From positions 62,001 through 126,000 of the forward strand of contig ONHB01000005.1 in the NCBI GenBank assembly GCA_900317505.1: a DNA stretch of 64,000 nucleotides, read 5' to 3'. This document shows positions 35,488 to 45,025 of this stretch, one piece after another. The position numbers were made by a program, and so were the translations under genes. Source of the DNA: an uncultured Lachnospiraceae bacterium. GTDB taxonomy: Bacteria; Bacillota; Clostridia; Lachnospirales; Lachnospiraceae. The stretch's first letter is position 1. Each line of letters starts with the position of its first letter. The notes beneath the pieces were generated by a model, which was not told the DNA's origin, did no database searches, and was given only the letters and a program-made list of their open reading frames with translations.

Positions 35488-36270
35488 ATGACTTGTCAGG
35501 AAATCATGGAACAGCTGGAGGAGTTGTCCCCCAGACATTATGCCGAAGACTGGGACAATGTCGGTCTTTTATGCGGCGATACCAATAAAAGGATCAAAAG
35601 TATTTATATTGCGCTGGATGCGACAAAGGAAGTCATTGACGAAGCCGTTGCGCTGGGAGCCGATATGATACTGACGCATCATCCAATGATTTTTAAGGGT
35701 ATGAAAAGGATCATTTCCAAGGATTTTATCGGATGCCGTATCATAGAATTGATTCAGAACGACATCTGCTATTATGCGATGCATACCAATTTTGATATCA
35801 TGGGAATGGCAGATGCGGCGGCTGACGAATTGAAGCTTCGCAACCGTGAGGTATTGCAGGTCACATATGAGGATGATATTTCCGTAGAAGGATTTGGACG
35901 TCTGGGAGATCTGCCGCATGAAATGACCTTGCGGGAATGTGCGCAGTATATCAAGCAGTGCTTTGATATCTCCATGGTCAGAGTATTTGGAGAGCCGGAA
36001 ACACCGGTTTACAAGGCTGCGATCTGTCCGGGCTCCGGTAAAAGTATGATACCGGATGCCGTCAAAAAAGGTGCAGAGGTCTATATCACCGGTGATATCG
36101 GACATCATGACGGTATTGATGCAGTTGCGCAGGGACTGAGTGTTGTGGATGCCGGACATTATGGCATCGAGCATATTTTTGTTGACTATATGGAGCAGTA
36201 TATCCGCAGGGAAATGCCGGAGCTTACCATATACAAAAAGCAGCCGAAGGAGCCTTGCTGGTTTATCTGA
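35488..36270 (+). CDS. Nif3-like dinuclear metal centre protein
   Basis: This 260-aa member of the Nif3/YqfO family forms hexamers with a di-metal site. Metal-ligand motifs are THHPMIFKGMK (~residues 62-72) and the late GHHDGIDAV plus DAGHYGIEHIF. The N-terminus EDWDNVGLLCGD is characteristic. The family's enzymatic role is not settled; GTP cyclohydrolase I type 2 annotations are doubtful. It is co-transcribed with trmK. Confidence 0.93.
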   Translation: MTCQEIMEQLEELSPRHYAEDWDNVGLLCGDTNKRIKSIYIALDATKEVIDEAVALGADMILTHHPMIFKGMKRIISKDFIGCRIIELIQNDICYYAMHTNFDIMGMADAAADELKLRNREVLQVTYEDDISVEGFGRLGDLPHEMTLRECAQYIKQCFDISMVRVFGEPETPVYKAAICPGSGKSMIPDAVKKGAEVYITGDIGHHDGIDAVAQGLSVVDAGHYGIEHIFVDYMEQYIRREMPELTIYKKQPKEPCWFI

Positions 36271-36306
36271 AAAATGAAAGCTTACAGAAAGAGGGAATCA
36301 TAGGGT

Positions 36307-37959
36307 ATGGCAGTTGTTACGATTGGGAACGATAAAAAAGAGGTTACACAGGGTACAACATTTGAAGATCTGGCATTGGAATACCAGAAGGATTATGACG
36401 CTCCGATTGCATTAGTATATGCTAACGGACGTATGAAAGAGCTTTCCAAGCAGATTGAAAAGGACTGCGAGGTGCAGTTTATCACATTAAAGGATGACGC
36501 CGGACACAAGGCTTATGTGCGCATGGCTACCTTGATGATGATGAAGGCAATCGCAGATATCCCGGAGCTTAAGGACGTGCATGCCAAGGTCGAATTTACG
36601 ATTGGTACCGGATATTATGTGGATTTCCGTGACCAGGCCAGTATCGGCAAGGCCATGGCGGATGTCATTGAAAAAAAGATGAGGGAGCTTTCAGAGCGCA
36701 ATCTTACGATTGTCAAAAAAGCATATCCGACCAGGGAAGCGGTAGAGCTGTTCCAGAATCAGGGAATGGATGATAAGGTAAAGCTTTTTAAATACAGAAA
36801 GAGCTCTTCTGTCAATGTCTATGAGCTCGATGGTTATTATGATTATTATTATGGATATATGCTTCCCAAAACAGGGGATGTCAGATATTTTGAGGTACTT
36901 CCATATGAAAACGGCCTGATTTTGAATCTGCCGGAAAAACACAAGCCGGAAGTGCTGTCCAAATTTGAACCACGCACCAAGCTGTTTTCAACTTTGAAAC
37001 AGGCAGATGAGTGGGGCGATAAAATGGGGGTTGACTCAGTAGGGGACCTCAATGATAAAATCTGTAAGGGAGAAATCGGTGACCTGATCCTGGTTCAGGA
37101 GGCTTTTCAGGAACGCAGGATTGGTGAGATCGCAAAAGAGATCGCGGAGAGACCGGGCGTCAAATTTATTATGATCGCCGGACCTTCCTCAAGCGGAAAG
37201 ACCACATTTTCGCATCGTCTTTCCATACAGCTTCGTACATATGGATTAAAGCCGCATCCGATCGCACTGGATGATTATTTTGTAGACAGGGAAAGGACAC
37301 CCAGGGATGAAAACGGAGATTATAACTTCGAATGTCTGGAAGCACTGGATGTCGAGCTTTTTAATCAAAATATGAAGGATCTGCTTGCCGGTAAAGAGGT
37401 ACAGCTTCCGACTTTCAATTTCCTGACCGGAAAGAGTGAGTACAAAGGCAATTACAAAAAGCTGGGACCGGATGATGTACTGGTGCTTGAGGGTATCCAT
37501 GGTTTAAATGACAAGATGTCCTATGCGCTTCCCAATGAAAGCAAGTACAAAATCTATATCAGTGCATTGACAACACTCAATATCGATGACCACAACCGTA
37601 TTCCGACAACCGACGGAAGACTGTTAAGACGTATGGTGCGTGATGCACGTACCCGTGGTGCATCAGCCAAACGGACCATTCAGATGTGGCCGTCTGTCAG
37701 AAAGGGAGAAGAGGAAAATATTTTCCCGTTCCAGGAGCATGCGGATGCCTTCTTTAATTCTACATCCATTTATGAGCTGGCAGCATTGAAGCAGTATGCA
37801 GAGCCGCTTTTATATGAGATCGGCGAGGATGAACCGGAATATCATGAGGCAAAGCGTCTGTTGAAGTTTTTGGAATATTTTCTGGGAGTTGGAACAGACC
37901 ATCTTCCCAACAATTCGATTGTACGCGAGTTTGCGGGAGGCAGCTGTTTCCCGGTATAA
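36307..37959 (+). CDS. Nucleoside (uridine) kinase with TGS-like N-terminal region
   Basis: This is a 550-aa protein. Residues 1-65 resemble a TGS domain (EVTQGTTFEDLALEYQKDYD). The middle (~70-270) resembles the ThrRS second additional domain. The C-terminal phosphoribulokinase/uridine kinase domain has the P-loop AGPSSSGKTTFSHRL (~residues 294-308), ALDDYFVDRERTPRD and LEGIHGLND. This fusion is common in Clostridia and probably phosphorylates uridine/cytidine, with the N-terminal part likely regulatory. AGAGGG precedes the ATG. Confidence 0.88.
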   Translation: MAVVTIGNDKKEVTQGTTFEDLALEYQKDYDAPIALVYANGRMKELSKQIEKDCEVQFITLKDDAGHKAYVRMATLMMMKAIADIPELKDVHAKVEFTIGTGYYVDFRDQASIGKAMADVIEKKMRELSERNLTIVKKAYPTREAVELFQNQGMDDKVKLFKYRKSSSVNVYELDGYYDYYYGYMLPKTGDVRYFEVLPYENGLILNLPEKHKPEVLSKFEPRTKLFSTLKQADEWGDKMGVDSVGDLNDKICKGEIGDLILVQEAFQERRIGEIAKEIAERPGVKFIMIAGPSSSGKTTFSHRLSIQLRTYGLKPHPIALDDYFVDRERTPRDENGDYNFECLEALDVELFNQNMKDLLAGKEVQLPTFNFLTGKSEYKGNYKKLGPDDVLVLEGIHGLNDKMSYALPNESKYKIYISALTTLNIDDHNRIPTTDGRLLRRMVRDARTRGASAKRTIQMWPSVRKGEEENIFPFQEHADAFFNSTSIYELAALKQYAEPLLYEIGEDEPEYHEAKRLLKFLEYFLGVGTDHLPNNSIVREFAGGSCFPV

Positions 37960-37993
37960 ACCATAAAAGCAAGATTGCTCAAGATAACTGAAT

Positions 37994-38347
37994 AAAGGTG
38001 AGTGAAACAGGTGATCGCGGCCATTCAGACGAAAGGGAATGGGTGAGGAAAGTCCGGGCTTCACAGGGCAGGATGCCGGATAACGTCCGGTGGAGGTGAC
38101 TCCAAGGCCAGTGCAACAGAAATAAACCGCCATTTTTATGGTAAGGGTGGAAAGGCAGTGTAAGAGACTACCGCCCTTATGGTAACATAAGGGGCACATG
38201 TAAACCCCATCCGAAGCAAGACCAAATAGAAAGCGATACAGTTGCCCGCTGTGCTTTCAGGTAGGTCGCTTGAGACTGCTGGTAACAGCAGTACTAGATA
38301 GATGATCATCCAACGACATAACCCGGCTTATCGTTTCGCTCACTTTA
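37994..38347 (+). ncRNA. rnpB: RNase P RNA (class A)
   Basis: This is the catalytic RNA of RNase P, which matures tRNA 5' ends. The 5' and 3' strands of P1 pair (AGGTGAGTGAAA near 37996 with TTTCGCTCACTT at 38334-38345). Universal core pieces are present: GAGGAAAGTCCGGGCTTCAC (38044-38063), ACAGGGCAGG, and, near the 3' end, the GTAGGTCGCTTGAG and CATAACCCGGCTTATC strands. It lies between the uridine kinase gene and an MBOAT gene. I see no terminator after it. Confidence 0.95.
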
Positions 38348-38362
38348 TTTGTGAGGAAAACT

Positions 38363-39817
38363 ATGTTATTCAATTCATTGGCATTCGCGATATTTCTGCC
38401 GATTGTCTTTTTTTTATTTTGGCTGGTTCCGCAGAAATACCGTTGGATCGTTCTATTAATATCCAGTTATTACTTTTACATGAGCTGGAATGTGAAATAT
38501 GTGGTTCTGATCCTGTTTACCACCTTTGTTTCATATTGCAGCGCTCTTTTGATAACCAGATATGAAAAAAAATCATCCAAACTCACGATCATGTGGCTTG
38601 CAGTGGGAGCAAGTCTTTTTGTGCTGTTTTTCTTTAAATATCTGGATTTTGCACAGAATACACTGATCCGCGTACTAAACAGCTTTGCAATACAGCTGCA
38701 TCCGCTGACCCTAAAGATACTGCTTCCGGTCGGAATTTCCTTTTACACATTCCAGACCCTGAGCTATGTGATCGATGTTTATAAAGGAGAAGTGGAGCCG
38801 GAGCGGAATTTCTTTAAGTATGCGACCTTTGTCTCATTCTTTCCGCAGCTTGTTGCTGGTCCTATCGAACGTACCAGAAATCTTTTGCCACAGATTGACT
38901 GTGAGCATACCTTTACATATGAAAAGGCTTCCTATGGGATCAAGCTGATGGCATGGGGCTTTTTCAAAAAAATCGTGATTGCGGATAACCTCGGTGTCAT
39001 GGTGGATGTGGTTTTCAATCATCCTGATGAATATCAGGGCTTTTCTTTTGCATTGGCTGTTTTGTTTTTTACCATACAGATTTATTGTGATTTTTCCGGC
39101 TATTCGGATATTGCGATTGGAACGGCCAAGCTTTTTGATATTGATCTGATGACCAACTTCAAGAGCCCGTATTTTTCGGCATCAATCCAGGAATTCTGGC
39201 GCAGATGGCATATTTCCCTTTCCGGCTGGTTTCGGGACTATGTTTACATCCCGCTCGGTGGCAGCAGGGTATCCAGGATCAGACATTATGTAAACTTGTG
39301 CGTAACCTTCCTTTTAAGCGGACTTTGGCATGGTGCAGCATTTACCTATATTGTGTGGGGCGGACTGCACGGACTTATGCAGTGTGTGGAAAGCTTCTTC
39401 TTTGGGAAAAAGCTCCGGTCGGAGCACAAAGAGGGTGGAGCAAAGAAAGGGACGCTTGTCTGGTGGATCCGTGTGATCGTCGTATTTATTCTGGTGGCAG
39501 GAGCGTGGTGCTTCTTCCGCGCAGGCTCCTTGTCGCAGGCCGTTTACGTGCTGGGACATTCCATACAGGGAATGGGACATCCGTTAGCCTATATCAAAAA
39601 CGGATTTGCCGCATTTGACAAAGGTGCCCTGTTGTGGCTCGTTTTTCCGCTGATCCTGCTTGGTGTTTATGATTACACAGCCCTTACAAAGGATCCGCTT
39701 ATGGAAATATCCGGACTGCGGAAACCAATACGCTATGCTATTTATTACGCCTTTATATTTATAACCCTCCTATTAGCCAGCTTCAACTCCCAGGAGTTTG
39801 TATACTTTCAATTTTAG
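38363..39817 (+). CDS. MBOAT family O-acyltransferase (AlgI/DltB-like), copy 1
   Basis: This 484-aa polytopic membrane protein (about 10 helices) transfers acyl groups, typically acetyl, to surface polymers. The MBOAT core shows FWRRWHISLSGWFRDYVYIP and the invariant catalytic His in LSGLWHGAAFTYIVWGGLHG. GTGAGG at 38351-38356 supports the ATG at 38363, only 15 bp after rnpB. It heads a cluster with two SGNH-type proteins, a second MBOAT gene and an acyltransferase-3. Confidence 0.93.
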   Translation: MLFNSLAFAIFLPIVFFLFWLVPQKYRWIVLLISSYYFYMSWNVKYVVLILFTTFVSYCSALLITRYEKKSSKLTIMWLAVGASLFVLFFFKYLDFAQNTLIRVLNSFAIQLHPLTLKILLPVGISFYTFQTLSYVIDVYKGEVEPERNFFKYATFVSFFPQLVAGPIERTRNLLPQIDCEHTFTYEKASYGIKLMAWGFFKKIVIADNLGVMVDVVFNHPDEYQGFSFALAVLFFTIQIYCDFSGYSDIAIGTAKLFDIDLMTNFKSPYFSASIQEFWRRWHISLSGWFRDYVYIPLGGSRVSRIRHYVNLCVTFLLSGLWHGAAFTYIVWGGLHGLMQCVESFFFGKKLRSEHKEGGAKKGTLVWWIRVIVVFILVAGAWCFFRAGSLSQAVYVLGHSIQGMGHPLAYIKNGFAAFDKGALLWLVFPLILLGVYDYTALTKDPLMEISGLRKPIRYAIYYAFIFITLLLASFNSQEFVYFQF

Positions 39818-39988
39818 CGAAAATACGGAAATGAGCAAAAGGAAAGCTGCGCTAGCAGCGGTTTTGCGAATTCCCGGCTCTTAATTTTCGCGTCAGAGAC
39901 CAGTAATTCTGGCAAGAATGAGAAAAAGAAGACCTGTGACAGCACCCAGTAATTCTAAAAAAATAACCAGAAAGGAATCCCCAAATTT

Positions 39989-40993
39989 ATGTGGCAGCAA
40001 ATCGCCAAACTTGCATCCAAAATCATAATCATCGTATTGCCGGTCGTTGTACTGATGCAGATTTTTTGCGCCACTCTGCCCATGGTATACATGGATGGCG
40101 AATATGCCATGTACCGGCAGCAGAAGGATTATATAGCAAAAGAAACAGACTACAACCGAGTGGTTATTTTCGGGGATTCCCGGTCAAAGGCCGGATTTGT
40201 GCCGGATATTCTGGGCGATGATGTATACAATCTGTCGCTTGGAGGTATTACACCGGTAGAGACCTATTATATGCTGCGGGAATATGTAGAAAACCATGGA
40301 GCACCGGAATATCTGGTTTTGGCTTATGCGCCGCTTCATTTATGCAGAGCCGATGAAAACAATGACGGCTGTGTTTTGTGGAACCGCTGCATTTATTTCC
40401 ATATCTTCAATCAGGCCGATTTTTTTGAACTGGCAAGGGAACGGAAGCAATATGACAACAGTTATATGATCGACCGGGATCATATCTATTTAGAATATGC
40501 GATGTATCAGTTGTATTTCCCCAATAAATATGGTACAGCCTTGAAAAATGCGTTTTTTGGCAGCCGTTATCATGCTAATATGGATAAATATGCACAGATG
40601 GAAGCACAGCGTGGATACAGCCTATTTGGTGTTGACGGTGTAAACGGGGGCATCAATGGAGAGGCAAAGATGGATGACTTTACATATTCTGACCTGACAG
40701 ATGCTTATCTGAACAAGATTTTTGCATACTGCAGGGAGCAGAATATCAAGGTTGTTTTGGAACAGCTTCCGATGACCGAGACCTCGGCACATGTGGTAAC
40801 CGATGACTTTTACAAGCATTATCAGGAGTATCTAAATCAGGTTGCACAGAATAATCCGGATGTGTTGGTCAATCCTTATATAGAAAGCTATAGTGATACC
40901 TTGTTTGGAGATGCGGATCATCTGAGCACGGAAGGTGCGGCTATGTTTTCCAATATTATCAAGGAACGGTATCCGCAGATTTTTCATAATTAG
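39989..40993 (+). CDS. SGNH/GDSL-like membrane-anchored protein
   Basis: This 334-aa protein has one N-terminal transmembrane helix (~8-30) and an extracytoplasmic SGNH fold. Block I is GDSRSKAGFVP, block III-like NLSLGG, and block V is DADHLSTEG near the C-terminus, so a Ser/Asp/His triad is possible. Proteins of this kind accompany MBOAT acyltransferases (compare AlgX/AlgJ, PatB) and take over the acyl group on the outside. The 171-bp gap before it holds no gene that I can support. Confidence 0.82.
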   Translation: MWQQIAKLASKIIIIVLPVVVLMQIFCATLPMVYMDGEYAMYRQQKDYIAKETDYNRVVIFGDSRSKAGFVPDILGDDVYNLSLGGITPVETYYMLREYVENHGAPEYLVLAYAPLHLCRADENNDGCVLWNRCIYFHIFNQADFFELARERKQYDNSYMIDRDHIYLEYAMYQLYFPNKYGTALKNAFFGSRYHANMDKYAQMEAQRGYSLFGVDGVNGGINGEAKMDDFTYSDLTDAYLNKIFAYCREQNIKVVLEQLPMTETSAHVVTDDFYKHYQEYLNQVAQNNPDVLVNPYIESYSDTLFGDADHLSTEGAAMFSNIIKERYPQIFHN

Positions 40994-41008
40994 GGAGAAA
41001 GATCGGTT

Positions 41009-42526
41009 ATGGTTTTTTCAACGATTATCTTTTTATGTGTATTTCTGCCGATTGTTATTATCGGTTATTATCTGGTGCCAAAGCCGGCAAAAAATATGTT
41101 TCTGCTTATCTGCAGTCTGTTTTTTTATGCATGGGGAGAGCCTGTCTATGTCTTGATTATGCTTGCATCCATTGCATACAATTATCTGTTTGGCATGTTT
41201 ATTGCCAATACAAAGCGGGATGAGCTGTGGATGATCATTTCTGTCGTTGTCAATCTGCTTGTCCTTGGCGTATTCAAATACAGTGGATTTTTTATTGAAA
41301 ATATTGATAAGGTGATTCCGAATCTTTTGCAGGTGCCGGATATAGCACTGCCGATCGGAATTTCCTTTTATACGTTTCAGGGGATGTCTTATTGCATTGA
41401 CGTGTATCGGGATAAAGAAATGGTCCAGAAAAATCCGGTCAATCTGGCATTGTATATTGCGATGTTTCCGCAGCTTATCGCGGGACCGATCGTGCGGTAT
41501 TCGGATATCCGGACGGAGCTTACAAACCGAAGTCATAATGCAGGGATGTTTTCCGAGGGAGCAGGGCGGTTTATCATCGGTCTGTCCAAAAAAGCAATTC
41601 TTGCCAATACACTGGGTGCGGTTGCTACCAATATTATGAGCGAAGATCTGCAGACCATGGGCGTGGGCGTAGCGTGGATCGGTGCCATATTTTATACGTT
41701 GCAGATATATTTTGATTTTTCGGGATATTCTGATATGGCAATCGGACTGGGCAAAATCTTTGGCTTCCATTTTCCGGAAAACTTTAACTATCCGTATATT
41801 TCCAAATCCATCCGGGAATTCTGGCGAAGATGGCATATTTCCTTATCCAGTTGGTTCAGGGACTATCTCTATATTCCGCTGGGAGGAAGCAGAAAGGGAA
41901 ATGTGTATCTGCATCTTCTGATCGTATTTTTGGCAACCGGTATCTGGCATGGTGCGGCATGGGGATTTGTGCTGTGGGGACTGTGGCATGGATTTTTTAT
42001 CATTGCAGAACGAGTAGTGTCTAATCATAAAAATAATGGTAGAGAAACAAAATCGGAAATACAAGGTCGTTCTTGTATAAAGAAGTTTTTAGGATGGATA
42101 TATACAATGCTGGTAGTCGTTGTTGGCTGGGTATTGTTTGCTTTGGTAAGTGTGAGAAAGACCGCGCAGTATCTGATGGTTATGTTTGGATGGCAGAAAA
42201 ATACATTTGTCGCTTACAGTCCATCCTATTATCTGGATAAAAAAACAATTTGTATTTTTGTGATCGCATTACTTGCCTGCGTGCCTTGGAAGCAGGTATG
42301 GCACAAATTGGCAGGAAATGACAAGGAAGAGAATGAAAAAATAGGAAATGACAAGGCAGAAAATGAAGAGACAGTAAATGAAAAGTTGTGCAAGGGTAAC
42401 CAGACATTTGCACAAACGCTTGCCGGGATGATTGGGCAGAAGATTGTTTTGCTGGTGCTGCTGGTACTGTGTTTTGTATTTATTATCACGGGAAGCTACA
42501 ATCCGTTTATTTATTTCCGTTTCTGA
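41009..42526 (+). CDS. MBOAT family O-acyltransferase, copy 2
   Basis: This 505-aa second AlgI/DltB-like protein has FWRRWHISLSSWFRDYLYIP and the catalytic His in GIWHGAAWGFVLWGLWHG. It begins 15 bp after the SGNH gene, with GGGAGAAAG before the ATG. Residues ~430-470 form a charged, repeat-like loop (NDKEENEKIGNDKAENEE) before the last helix, which the first copy lacks. The two copies may act on different polymers or positions. Confidence 0.92.
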   Translation: MVFSTIIFLCVFLPIVIIGYYLVPKPAKNMFLLICSLFFYAWGEPVYVLIMLASIAYNYLFGMFIANTKRDELWMIISVVVNLLVLGVFKYSGFFIENIDKVIPNLLQVPDIALPIGISFYTFQGMSYCIDVYRDKEMVQKNPVNLALYIAMFPQLIAGPIVRYSDIRTELTNRSHNAGMFSEGAGRFIIGLSKKAILANTLGAVATNIMSEDLQTMGVGVAWIGAIFYTLQIYFDFSGYSDMAIGLGKIFGFHFPENFNYPYISKSIREFWRRWHISLSSWFRDYLYIPLGGSRKGNVYLHLLIVFLATGIWHGAAWGFVLWGLWHGFFIIAERVVSNHKNNGRETKSEIQGRSCIKKFLGWIYTMLVVVVGWVLFALVSVRKTAQYLMVMFGWQKNTFVAYSPSYYLDKKTICIFVIALLACVPWKQVWHKLAGNDKEENEKIGNDKAENEETVNEKLCKGNQTFAQTLAGMIGQKIVLLVLLVLCFVFIITGSYNPFIYFRF

Positions 42527-42694
42527 TCTGGATAAGGTGTAAAAAATCCGGATGGAAGTCAGAACAATAAACTCGGAAAGTAATATTTGAAGGAAAAGCT
42601 GGAAAGATAAAATCCAGCAGGAAAATAGATTTGGATAAAAGCTTTGGAACCAGTTTAAAAAAGAACCATTCAAAAAAGAAGTAAAGGCAGATAT

Positions 42695-43822
42695 ATGGAA
42701 CGAAAAAAACAAATAATCAATTTCATATTTTCAATCGCGTTTCTTTTGATGATCACGATACCTCTATGTCTGTTAAGGACTGAGCCGGAGATTGCATCAG
42801 AGCTTGAAAACCGCAATCTGACGGAATGGCCCGGACTGCATTTTTCAGCGCTGTACAACGAGTGGTATGGACATTATGCGGAGGACCGGATCGGTTTCCG
42901 CGATCAGGCAATCCGGTTTAATAATCTGGTATCGTATTATGTGTTTGATGATTTTGCCGAGAGTATACACATGGAAGGAAAGGATGGCTATATTTTTCCT
43001 GCTGATGACGGCTATATCAAAAATTATCAGAGAATCAATATCAACACGGATCTCTTAAAGAGCCTGTCCGTTTATGCAAAGCGTACCTCTGATTATGCAA
43101 AAAAGAACGGCGCCGATTTTTATCTGATGGTCTGTCCCAATAAATCATCCGTATATGGGCAGTATATGCCGGAATCCATCCATGTGGATGAAACAAAAAA
43201 GACGGCACTCGATGTTGTGCGAAGTGATTTAGAAGAGGCAGGAGTTTCATATGTCATTCCGGACCGGGAGTTTCGGGAAAGGGCAAAGACTGAGCAGATA
43301 TACAATGAAAAATATGACTGTGCGCACTGGAATGATCTCGGTGCTTTTTATGGACTTAATTTACTGGATGAAAAAATAGCACAAGACCATCCCGATATTC
43401 CGGTATTGTCGATGGATTCTTTTTCTCTGGATTACCAGACAATCAATCTGGAGCTGTCATCACTTTCGATCAAAGACCGGATACCGGTACTGATTTCCCT
43501 CATACCGGCAGCCGCTTCGGACGGAGAAAACCGCAAGGATGTCCCGGTGGTTCCCGGAAACAATCTGGCGTATTTTTACAATCCGCAGGCGCTCAGTGAT
43601 AAGACGATTTTGATCTTACACGACAGTTTTTTAGATAACAGAGAGAGCTATTATTATGGCAGATACCGTGAGGTGTATTACGGATCGAGAGTCAATTATA
43701 CCAATATGAAAGACTATATCGACATCATACAACCGGATATTATTGTGTTTGAGCTGGCAGAGCGTTCGTTTGCGGATGACCTCTATGCTTACACAGAGCT
43801 TGGCACCTATCAATATGAATGA
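42695..43822 (+). CDS. DHHW/AlgX-like SGNH protein
   Basis: This is a 375-aa protein with an N-terminal membrane anchor (residues ~6-28) and an extracytoplasmic AlgX/AlgJ-like SGNH domain. Visible marks are ENRNLTEWPGL near the start, GYIFPADDG, KKNGADFYLMVCPNKSSVYG, the DHHW-type CAHWNDLGAF and the late Ser motif LHDSFLDN. It is the likely acyl-transferring partner of the second MBOAT protein. The ~170-bp gap upstream has no gene; a GCTGGA/TCCAGC hairpin (42598-42618) lacks a T run. Confidence 0.85.
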   Translation: MERKKQIINFIFSIAFLLMITIPLCLLRTEPEIASELENRNLTEWPGLHFSALYNEWYGHYAEDRIGFRDQAIRFNNLVSYYVFDDFAESIHMEGKDGYIFPADDGYIKNYQRININTDLLKSLSVYAKRTSDYAKKNGADFYLMVCPNKSSVYGQYMPESIHVDETKKTALDVVRSDLEEAGVSYVIPDREFRERAKTEQIYNEKYDCAHWNDLGAFYGLNLLDEKIAQDHPDIPVLSMDSFSLDYQTINLELSSLSIKDRIPVLISLIPAAASDGENRKDVPVVPGNNLAYFYNPQALSDKTILILHDSFLDNRESYYYGRYREVYYGSRVNYTNMKDYIDIIQPDIIVFELAERSFADDLYAYTELGTYQYE

Positions 43823-43846
43823 TCGAAAAAATGAAAGGAAGCGTGC

Positions 43847-45025
43847 ATGCATATGCTTCAGACAGAACAGGAGCAGTTAAAACAGGAAAATAAGGCGTTT
43901 CGTTATTTATATGGTTTTGGTATTTTGTTTGTTGTCCTGAGCCATTGTGACGGAGGTGGTTTTGAAATGCTGTCCAACTGGATGCATTTCGGGGCATTCC
44001 ATCTGGCAATCTTTGTATTCGGTTCCGGTTATTTTCTGGCAGGCAGGACGGTAACAAAGCCGGTAGCATTTGTTTGGAAAAAAGTAAAAAAGCTGCTGGT
44101 ACCGCTCTGGCTCTGGAATGCGGTTTACGGGCTGCTTTTACTTATTTTACATAAAATCGGATTTACATATGATGCGGCTGTAAATATAAAGACCCTGCTA
44201 TTGTCTCCGATCAATAGTTTTCAACTGTTTATTCTGGACATGGGCGCGTGGTTTGTATTTCCTTTCTTTATGGTGCAGTTTTTATACATTCTGGGGGCGT
44301 CGCTCTTAGGGTTATTACATAAAAAACAGATTACAGATCCGGTATGGCAGATGCTTTGTCTTGCTATGGGAGTATTGACAGTGTATGCTTCCGGACAGGG
44401 ATTTTTGGGAAATATTCCCCAGCCATTGTGCAGGATTGCATATTTTATGCCGTTTTATATTCTGGGCATGTGGTATCACAATTATCTGGAAAAATACATA
44501 GACAGACTGTCTGTGGCAGCGGTTCTTTCCGGCTGTCTGATCGTGGCACTTCTTTTAAATGCGCATTTTGGAAGAGTGGTATATGCCATTCCTTCTTCCT
44601 GCGATTATCCGTTTGGTGTCGTGGCAACTTATTTAAGTGCCTGTATCGGCATTTTATTCTGGCTCACCGTTTCAAAGGCGCTGGCGCGGATGACAGAAGA
44701 TGTGAAAATACTTCGTTTTATGGGAAATCATACATGGGATATCATGTTTCACCAGTTTATGGGCATACTGTTGGTAAAGGTATTGTTTTTCCTATGCAAC
44801 CGGTGCTTTGGAAGCTTTGCGGATTTTGATAAAAACGCATTTCTCAGTGATATCTGGTATCTGTATCTGCCAAAGCAGATGGCGGAATTTAAGGCCTTGT
44901 ATGTAGTGGGAGCAATCGCCTTTTCCGTTCTGGTTGGAAAAGCAGTGACATTGTGTAAAAATAAAATTATGAGTTATGTAAATTTGCAAAGGTGGGAAAT
45001 AAATCATGAATCAGCCGTTAACTGA
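43847..45025 (+). CDS. Acyltransferase family 3 membrane protein
   Basis: This is a 392-aa integral membrane acyltransferase (Acyl_transf_3, OafA/fucose-O-acetylase-like) with about ten helices. The family's catalytic-type His appears in FVVLSHCDGGG near residue 35, followed by FHLAIFVFGSGYFLAGR. It closes the O-acylation cluster. AAAGGAAG precedes the ATG at 43847. Its 3' end overlaps the thiN gene by 20 bp. Confidence 0.86.
   Translation: MHMLQTEQEQLKQENKAFRYLYGFGILFVVLSHCDGGGFEMLSNWMHFGAFHLAIFVFGSGYFLAGRTVTKPVAFVWKKVKKLLVPLWLWNAVYGLLLLILHKIGFTYDAAVNIKTLLLSPINSFQLFILDMGAWFVFPFFMVQFLYILGASLLGLLHKKQITDPVWQMLCLAMGVLTVYASGQGFLGNIPQPLCRIAYFMPFYILGMWYHNYLEKYIDRLSVAAVLSGCLIVALLLNAHFGRVVYAIPSSCDYPFGVVATYLSACIGILFWLTVSKALARMTEDVKILRFMGNHTWDIMFHQFMGILLVKVLFFLCNRCFGSFADFDKNAFLSDIWYLYLPKQMAEFKALYVVGAIAFSVLVGKAVTLCKNKIMSYVNLQRWEINHESAVN

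Noticed and set aside
39823-39988. Minus-strand hydrophobic stretch (FLELLGAVTGLLFLILARI) in the gap before the SGNH gene
   Set aside because: It looks like a small membrane peptide but has no start codon or ribosome site within the gap.
42598-42618. Terminator before the DHHW gene
   Set aside because: GCTGGA/TCCAGC forms a stem but no T tract follows.
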